This document shows positions 6,016 to 10,479 of a stretch of DNA of 10,479 nucleotides, in pieces (position 1 is the stretch's first letter; the number at the start of each line of letters is the position of its first letter). A program made the position numbers and the translations under genes. The notes below the pieces were generated by a model, which searched no databases, was not told the origin of the DNA, and saw nothing but the letters and a program-made list of their open reading frames with translations. This stretch comes from an uncultured Microcaldota archaeon (lineage in GTDB: Archaea > Micrarchaeota > Micrarchaeia > Anstonellales > Bilamarchaeaceae). The DNA lies in the NCBI GenBank assembly GCA_903920925.1, contig CAIXOA010000132.1, positions 1-10,479 on the forward strand, written 5' to 3'.

Positions 6016-8370
6016 TTAGCGGGATGCCTTCCAGTTGGCGAGTATCATCTCGGTGAGGCCCGGCGTGAGGAATTTGGTCTCCATCAGCAGGAGCGAGTAG
6101 CCGAGGTATGAGGGGTTGGTGAAAACGAGCGCGGCCGACATCTCGGAGATATCCGGGTTCATCTCCTCCGGCTTGCATGGGAAGCTGAATAGCGCGTATT
6201 CCCCGCCTTTCGAGGTTTTCGCGATTATGTAGCGCTCCGGCCCGGGCATGGCGTCCACTATGGAGTCCGGCTCCATGAACAGGTCGAGCACAGCCTCGTC
6301 ATCCGCCCTGGAGAGCGGGAGGCTTGCCCCGCGGATCAGGTCGATTGCCCGCGCCCTCCACCTTTGCTGCTCGGGGCTTGGCGCATTTTCCGGCTGGGCG
6401 ATTGCGGCGTCCACCGCTTTTCCCGGCATCATCTCAAGGGTGTCGGAATGGGATTCACCGCGCTCCCCCGTGTGAACCTTGGATTTCCCCACGGGCTTGA
6501 CGAACACCGTCACATCTCCCCCGGAGGCGAGGTGCATCTTCTTCCGCGCATAGGCGCTCTGGATTTCCGTGAGCATCGTGCCCTCCGCACCGGAAGAGAG
6601 GTGCTCCTCCATCGCCTTCCTTGCGGCGTTCCAGTCCTCCGCGTCTGTCACCAGGTAATGCCTGCTTCCGCTCTGCACAAGTATTGCGATGCTTTCACCG
6701 AAAACAGCCTCTTCCGGGGAGGCCGTCGAGTTGCCCATTATTCCGTAGGCAAATTTCCTCACCTCGTCAAACTTCTCCTCGAGGGCCTGCTCCGCGCCGG
6801 AAGGGAGTGCCGCCTCGCGCGGCGGCTCGGCTTCCGAGGGAATTTCATCGCGGGCCTCTTCGGCAGGATGCGCGGTTTCCGGAAGGGCCGGGGCCGGAGG
6901 CCTGGCCGGGAATTCGAATTGCACGGGGGGCTGCCGCCCGGCATCGGCCATTGCGGGAGCCTTGGCCCCGGCTTCCTGGATTGCGGGTGCCGCTGCTTCC
7001 GCCTTCTCCCGGGGAGGCGGGGATGCGAAAGGCTCGGGGAGGCGGGCGGATGAGGATGGTGTTTCCACCTGGCGCGTGTCCTCGAACACCTGGAATGTGT
7101 TTTCCATCGGGCTGAGCGAGAAGCCGGCAACCCTTCCCTCCGGGGGCTGGGGCTTCACCAGATAATAATATATTTTCCTTCCGTCCGGATATGCAACTGC
7201 CATGAAGCGTGCGGTGTCCGCATAACCGAGCATCGCCGGGCACTGGTCTGCGAGCGTGGACGGGTGGACGGGGGTCATGATGAGGCGCATTCCCTTCACC
7301 CCGTCCTGCGTGAGCTCAACTTCGAGCCCCTTGAAAACGAATCCTGTCTTCGGGTTGCTGAAGGATCTCCTGAGCTCATCGGCGTTGTCTACTTTCTGGC
7401 GGCCCTCCAGGTCCTCCAGGGTGATGCCGAGCATGTTTGCCATAATACGCCTTTCCGGCACCGGCCCCCCCTCGCCCGCGGCTTCAGGCACGGCGGGCGC
7501 AACGGGCTGCGGAGCAGGCTGCAGCATCTCCGGCTTCCCTGGTTCCGCGGGCCCCTGAGCCCCGTCCGCAGGCGGGGTTGCCACCTTCTTCACCGGGGCT
7601 TTCCCGCGGAATACGGACTGAAACCCGTCTTCCTGGCCCTGGGTGAGGATGGGAAGGTCTATCACCGGCGCGGAGCCCGAGGAAGGCTTCATTTCGTCCA
7701 GGTGCGAAAGGGTCGAATCCGTCGCGGGATACCTGCTGCAGAGCAGGTTCAACATCCGCTCTATCTCCGCGGTGGCGAGGTAGAGGTGCCGGTACTCGCC
7801 TGGCCTGCCCGCCAGGGTTATGCTCCTCCTTCCTGTGATGCAGCTGTAGAATTTTATGTCAGGTTCGGTGGCTTTCTCCAGGGTGCCGAGCACGGAGATC
7901 GGCGCGTTGGAGAGGAGGAAGCGCCTCCCGACGGGCTCGTTGCAATAGAGGACTGCCACGCTAAGGTGGAGGTCGGTGCCGCCTTCCGGATGGTTGAATC
8001 TTGCGGACGGGGCGAATTCGGAAACCCATATGAGCGACTCGCGTATGGCGTCTATGTCAACGGGCTTGCCGTTCGAATCGCATACGAAGTGGGCGAGGCG
8101 GTCCTCCTCCACCACCGCGTTCCGGAGTATGTTCTTGGCGTATGTGACAACCTGGCCGCCCCTGATGGAGAGGTTCGCTATTTCCCCCTGCGTGAGCCTT
8201 GCCTCCTGCACCCTCTTCAGGGTGAGGTCCGCCACGCCTTCGTGCGAAGTGTATTGGCCAGTCCTGTCCGGAGGGGGCCTTGCGGAGACCCTGAACCTTT
8301 GCGTATGGGTCTGGCTGAGCGGTTGGGCTGGGGGCTTATTGATTACTCCGTCATTCGGCATGTTGTTCAT
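6016..8370 (-). CDS. Unrecognised 784-residue multi-segment protein with Pro/Ala/Glu-rich linkers
   Basis: I do not recognise a family. No signal peptide, transmembrane segment or nucleotide-binding motif is visible, so it appears cytoplasmic. It alternates ordered and disordered parts. A polar N-terminus (1-45) precedes ordered segment 1 (about 46-225, with DLHLSVAVLYCNEPVGRR). A Pro/Ala linker (about 258-305) leads to segment 2 (about 306-432, with FMAVAYPDGRKIYYYLVKP). A long Pro/Ala/Glu linker (about 434-525) leads to segment 3 (about 526-635, with SIAILVQSGSRHYLVTD). A short polar linker leads to segment 4 (about 663-784, with RYIIAKTSKGGEYALFSF). Segments 2-4 each contain a similar strand-turn-strand of the form hydrophobic, G-K/R/S, aromatic, so they may be divergent copies of one fold (weak). 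The ATG at 8368-8370 has no ribosome binding site; a second ATG is at 8359-8361. The upstream TATA spacing suggests a leaderless message. It is on the same strand as the GAPDH operon but separated from it by a promoter-like gap. Confidence 0.85.
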   Translation of the reverse strand: MNNMPNDGVINKPPAQPLSQTHTQRFRVSARPPPDRTGQYTSHEGVADLTLKRVQEARLTQGEIANLSIRGGQVVTYAKNILRNAVVEEDRLAHFVCDSNGKPVDIDAIRESLIWVSEFAPSARFNHPEGGTDLHLSVAVLYCNEPVGRRFLLSNAPISVLGTLEKATEPDIKFYSCITGRRSITLAGRPGEYRHLYLATAEIERMLNLLCSRYPATDSTLSHLDEMKPSSGSAPVIDLPILTQGQEDGFQSVFRGKAPVKKVATPPADGAQGPAEPGKPEMLQPAPQPVAPAVPEAAGEGGPVPERRIMANMLGITLEDLEGRQKVDNADELRRSFSNPKTGFVFKGLEVELTQDGVKGMRLIMTPVHPSTLADQCPAMLGYADTARFMAVAYPDGRKIYYYLVKPQPPEGRVAGFSLSPMENTFQVFEDTRQVETPSSSARLPEPFASPPPREKAEAAAPAIQEAGAKAPAMADAGRQPPVQFEFPARPPAPALPETAHPAEEARDEIPSEAEPPREAALPSGAEQALEEKFDEVRKFAYGIMGNSTASPEEAVFGESIAILVQSGSRHYLVTDAEDWNAARKAMEEHLSSGAEGTMLTEIQSAYARKKMHLASGGDVTVFVKPVGKSKVHTGERGESHSDTLEMMPGKAVDAAIAQPENAPSPEQQRWRARAIDLIRGASLPLSRADDEAVLDLFMEPDSIVDAMPGPERYIIAKTSKGGEYALFSFPCKPEEMNPDISEMSAALVFTNPSYLGYSLLLMETKFLTPGLTEMILANWKASR

Positions 8371-8390
8371 TATAAATGTGTCAATTTATG

Positions 8391-8400
8391 TTTTAATATC
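8391..8400 (-). promoter_or_regulatory. Candidate TATA box of the 784-residue protein gene
   Basis: Minus-strand GATATTAAAA is centred about 25 nt before the ATG at 8368-8370. This is the spacing expected if transcription starts at the ATG, matching the absence of a ribosome binding site. Confidence 0.45.
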
Positions 8401-8428
8401 TATGCTTTTTGCCAGAATGGGATGGGGA

Positions 8429-8500
8429 TGGGCCCGAAGGGAATCGAACCCCTGGTCTCTACCATGTCAGGGTAGCGTCTTACCATTCGACTACGGGCCC
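8429..8500 (-). tRNA. tRNA-Val (anticodon GAC)
   Basis: A 72-nt minus-strand cloverleaf. The acceptor GGGCCCG pairs perfectly with CGGGCCC (8430-8436). The D arm has GTC/GAC pairing and a GG in the loop. The anticodon stem CTACC/GGTAG encloses loop CTGACAT, giving anticodon GAC, which reads GUC/GUU. There is a 5-nt variable loop, and T stem AGGGG/CCCTT (one G-U) around TTCGATT. The discriminator is A, as usual for valine tRNAs. The CCA tail is not encoded and no intron is present. It lies between the riboflavin kinase gene and the 784-residue protein gene, on the same strand as both. Confidence 0.95.
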
Positions 8501-8515
8501 TAATCGAAGAATTAT

Positions 8516-8546
8516 TGTAATATAACGGCGCAAATGATTTTAAACG
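8516..8546 (-). promoter_or_regulatory. AT-rich promoter region of tRNA-Val
   Basis: Two minus-strand TATA-like boxes precede the tRNA. One is GTTTAAAAT at about 8538-8546, centred about 42 nt upstream. The other is GTTATATTAC at about 8517-8526, centred about 21 nt upstream. Archaeal spacing of about 25 nt to the start site would fit the farther box with a short 5' leader. The region fills the gap after the riboflavin kinase stop. Confidence 0.45.
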
Positions 8547-8554
8547 GTTTGGGG

Positions 8555-9193
8555 TCATCGGCCGGTAAAGACCTCGACTTCCACAGCCGAGCCCTTTCTG
8601 AGCCTGAGTTCTCCCATGAGGTAAACAGGCGCTATTATCTCTATCACGGAAAGGCCATGTTGCGAGCGCCTGGGGAATATCACGGCGCCGTCTATCCCGC
8701 CGACCCTGCACACATATGCGTCTATCGGGCCGTAGGAGCTTTTGCCCCGGGTGAAGCCGGATATGCGGATGGCCCTGATGGAACGGAGCTCCACCCTTTT
8801 TTCCACGAATTCCGGAAGAAGCTCGAGGTTGAGCGTGCCCGGATATGGGACGAAACCGAGTTTTTTGCCGATCCGGCTCCTGTAGCCGGGGAGGGACATG
8901 TAAAACTTCCCCTCCCGGAACCCGGTCACGACCTTCCCCCTGAGAAGCATATGCCCCGGCTCCAGAAGGCGCTTGAGGAGGAGGAACCGCTCCTTCAGGG
9001 CCGCGAGGCCGGAGGGGGTTACCATTATCGTGCCGCCCGCCCTGTCCACAAGCCCGCCCCTCTCAAGGCTGCGCAGGCGGACGGATGCGTTCTGCTGGCT
9101 CATCCCCATCATCGAACCAAGCTCAACGGTCGTGAGGCGGATGGGCGTGTGTAGCGCGCCTTTCTTCGCGAGAAGCAGCAATAGTTCGTCCAT
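8555..9193 (-). CDS. ribK: CTP-dependent riboflavin kinase with N-terminal winged helix (RbkR type)
   Basis: Archaeal riboflavin kinase that makes FMN from riboflavin using CTP, fused to a DNA-binding domain. From the chosen start it has 212 residues. Residues 1-75 form a winged helix-turn-helix (LTTVELGSMMGMSQQNASVR at 20-39 is the HTH, followed by a wing near 50-60). The kinase domain (about 83-210) carries GKVVTGFREGKFYMSLPGY (86-104), the signature GFVPYPGTLNLEL (113-125) and HGLSVIEIIAPVYL (179-192), all typical of the MJ0056 family. HTH-RibK fusions are known in archaea as bifunctional enzyme-regulators (RbkR) of riboflavin genes, so this protein may also control transcription. I chose ATG at 9191-9193 because a TATA-like box lies about 32 nt upstream. 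An ATG at 9242-9244 would add 17 residues but would pass through the promoter and overlap the divergent gene. Confidence 0.93.
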   Translation of the reverse strand: MDELLLLLAKKGALHTPIRLTTVELGSMMGMSQQNASVRLRSLERGGLVDRAGGTIMVTPSGLAALKERFLLLKRLLEPGHMLLRGKVVTGFREGKFYMSLPGYRSRIGKKLGFVPYPGTLNLELLPEFVEKRVELRSIRAIRISGFTRGKSSYGPIDAYVCRVGGIDGAVIFPRRSQHGLSVIEIIAPVYLMGELRLRKGSAVEVEVFTGR

Positions 9194-9218
9194 ACCTATT
9201 CGGTTGGCGCGGGAAATC

Positions 9219-9231
9219 TTTTTAAATACAG
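9219..9231. promoter_or_regulatory. Shared TATA-like box between ribK and the divergent membrane protein gene
   Basis: TTTTTAAATA (about 9219-9228) is the only AT-rich block in this divergent gap. On the minus strand it reads TATTTAAAAA and sits about 32 nt before the ribK ATG, a good promoter distance with an almost leaderless message. On the plus strand it is only about 14 nt before the ATG at 9239, too close unless translation begins at TTG 9257-9259. The gap is also where a winged-helix RibK autoregulator would be expected to bind, but I see no clear palindrome. Confidence 0.45.
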
Positions 9232-9238
9232 AAGCAAA

Positions 9239-9976
9239 ATGCAACTTGGTGATGGATTGTTACAGTCAATAGGCGACGCTCTCGAGCACTTTTCAAGGGA
9301 CCCTGTCGCATTCATGGTCCCAACCCTCCTCTATCCGCTCTTCCTTCTGATAACACTTGGGGCGTTCCTTGGGATTCTGTTCATACTGTTCATGGTGCTC
9401 ACCCTCGTCGGGATAGGCGGGGACATCATGCTCTATGCGCTGGGCGGGGTGGGCGCCCTGCTGGCGCTCGCCTATATGCTGCTCTCGGCCGGATACAAGG
9501 GCGCGATGGTGGCGGAATACAACAACGCCTCGGATAAGGGGGAGGTCGGGCTGATACACTTCATGAGGTACGCGCTCGCCAACTCCGGGAGCCTGTTTGT
9601 GATTTCTATTGTGAAGATGGCCATCACCGGGTTCATCGTGATGCCGTTCGTTCTCATTTACTACTTCCTGCTGACGGGCCTGTGGGAGGGATGGACCTAC
9701 ATATTCGGGATAATCGCACTCTTCTTCGTCTTCATAATAGAATTCCTCTTCGCGTTCTCCTTCACCGCATACGTTGTGAGGAAGGTCTCGCCAATCACGG
9801 CGATGATAATCTCTTTCAACTTCATAAAGGAGAAGAACGTCAAGGCGCTGCTTGTGTACGGGTTCTACGGGCTTGCCGCGCTGAGCACCCTGGTGCCGAT
9901 ACTGAACATAATAACATACCTGGTGTTCTACCCGATAGCCTACACTTCACTTGTCCTTTTCTTTAAGCAGAGATAG
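9239..9976 (+). CDS. Polytopic membrane protein of unknown function
   Basis: A 245-residue integral membrane protein that I cannot assign. Hydrophobic stretches lie at about 27-58, 62-86, 117-145, 152-180 and 203-241, giving roughly six helices. Short polar loops occur at 87-112 (KGAMVAEYNNASDKGEVG) and 181-202 (RKVSPITAMIISFNFIKEKN). The layout resembles broad archaeal uncharacterised membrane families (DUF4013-like), an impression only. Start choice is uncertain. ATG 9239-9241 has no ribosome binding site and lies too close to the only TATA-like box, whereas TTG 9257-9259 has GGTGA at 9248-9252, four nucleotides upstream, and would shorten the protein by six residues. It is divergent from ribK, so a flavin-linked role such as vitamin uptake is possible but unsupported by motifs. 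Its 3' end overlaps the thioredoxin reductase gene by 30 bp, tail to tail. Confidence 0.85.
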   Translation: MQLGDGLLQSIGDALEHFSRDPVAFMVPTLLYPLFLLITLGAFLGILFILFMVLTLVGIGGDIMLYALGGVGALLALAYMLLSAGYKGAMVAEYNNASDKGEVGLIHFMRYALANSGSLFVISIVKMAITGFIVMPFVLIYYFLLTGLWEGWTYIFGIIALFFVFIIEFLFAFSFTAYVVRKVSPITAMIISFNFIKEKNVKALLVYGFYGLAALSTLVPILNIITYLVFYPIAYTSLVLFFKQR

Positions 9977-10479
9977 GGCTTTCTCCGCTGAAACCGCGGC
10001 GATTGAGCCGTCGGAAGCGGCGGTGCTTATCTGGCGGAGCGGGGTTGCCCGGACATCCCCCGCGGCATAAACACGCGGAACGCTGGTTTCCATCCTTTCG
10101 TTCGTGGTTATGAAGCCGCCCTTGTCCAGCTTCAGTTCCCCGCCGAGGAAATCCGTGCTGGGCTCCTGCCCCATGAAGAAAAATATCCCGTCCAGCCTGA
10201 TTTCCTTCTGCTCGCCGCTCTGGTTGTTCTTCACGGAGACGCTCTGCACGCGCCCTTTCCCGTTTATGGAAACGACTTCGGTGTTCATCAGCTTCTCTAT
10301 CTTTGGGCTGTTCGCCTGCTCCTGCATAGCCTTCTCCGCGCGGAAGGTGTCCCTCCTGTGGACCAGGTAGACCTTGGATGCGAACTTGGAAAGCGCCGCG
10401 GCGCCGTCAAACGCGGAATTCCCGCCGCCCACGACCGCCACAACCTTGTTTTGGAAGAAGGGGGCGTCGCAGGTCGCGC
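9947..10479 (-). CDS. trxB: Thioredoxin reductase, C-terminal part (5' end outside the window)
   Basis: FAD-containing disulfide reductase passing electrons from NADPH to thioredoxin in the cytoplasm. 177 codons are visible and the frame is open at the right edge. The first readable residues, ATCDAPFFQNK, are the end of the redox motif CATC. The cut codon at 10478-10479 ends in GC, compatible with the first cysteine. Next come the nucleotide-binding VVGGGNSA, HRRDTFRAEK (the HRRxxxR pattern that contacts the NADPH 2'-phosphate), GIFFFMGQEPST, and the FAD-binding VYAAGDVRATPLRQISTAASDG near the C-terminus. The presence of HRRxxxR points to NADPH rather than NADH use, unlike some archaeal homologues. 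Its stop (9947-9949) lies inside the convergent membrane protein gene. Confidence 0.96.
   Translation of the reverse strand, partial: ATCDAPFFQNKVVAVVGGGNSAFDGAAALSKFASKVYLVHRRDTFRAEKAMQEQANSPKIEKLMNTEVVSINGKGRVQSVSVKNNQSGEQKEIRLDGIFFFMGQEPSTDFLGGELKLDKGGFITTNERMETSVPRVYAAGDVRATPLRQISTAASDGSIAAVSAEKALSLLKEKDK

Noticed and set aside
8401..8428. Possible terminator after tRNA-Val
   Set aside because: No T-run or stable hairpin follows the tRNA 3' end on the minus strand.
7264..8475. 403-codon open frame on the plus strand opposite the 784-residue protein gene
   Set aside because: It runs antisense to a much longer continuous frame, continues into the tRNA gene, has no promoter or ribosome binding site, and its translation shows no coherent domain. 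GC-rich codon bias explains the lack of stops.

Overview
The window looks archaeal, probably from a small-genome or DPANN-type lineage (for example Micrarchaeota or Diapherotrites; this placement is a guess). Archaeal signs are a riboflavin kinase of the CTP-dependent archaeal family fused to a winged helix, a VirB11/FlaI-like ATPase next to a tandem-domain TadC/FlaJ-like membrane protein, TATA-like boxes about 25-40 bp upstream of starts, GGTGA-type ribosome binding sites, and a tRNA without an encoded CCA. The exception is glyceraldehyde-3-phosphate dehydrogenase, which is the bacterial class I enzyme and not the usual archaeal class II form.

Layout. From about 6010 down to position 1 the minus strand carries one tightly packed gene string: class I GAPDH, cis-prenyltransferase (UppS), a DUF192 protein, a secretion/pilus ATPase, a TadC-like platform protein, a PAP2 lipid phosphatase and a dolichol-kinase-like protein cut by the window edge. 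Neighbours are 4 nt apart or overlap, except for a 74-nt gap before the PAP2 gene. That gap is almost filled by a 17-nt inverted repeat covering the PAP2 ribosome binding site. Upstream lies a 784-residue protein of unknown function (6016-8370, minus), then tRNA-Val(GAC) (8429-8500, minus), then the riboflavin kinase (8555-9193, minus). A short AT-rich spacer separates the kinase from the only clear plus-strand gene, a polytopic membrane protein (9239-9976). That gene converges on, and overlaps by 30 bp, the 3' end of a thioredoxin reductase gene that runs off the right edge.

How the genes may work together (inference). cis-prenyltransferase, PAP2 phosphatase and CTP-dependent polyprenol kinase are the three activities needed to make and recycle a dolichyl-phosphate-type glycan carrier. 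Their co-transcription with a type IV pilus-like motor and platform suggests an envelope or pilus-glycosylation locus. GAPDH heads the operon and has two substitutions at cofactor-selecting positions that point to NADP(H) use. The most distinctive features are the hairpin over the PAP2 ribosome binding site, the carrier-lipid/pilus gene grouping, and the unrecognised 784-residue protein.
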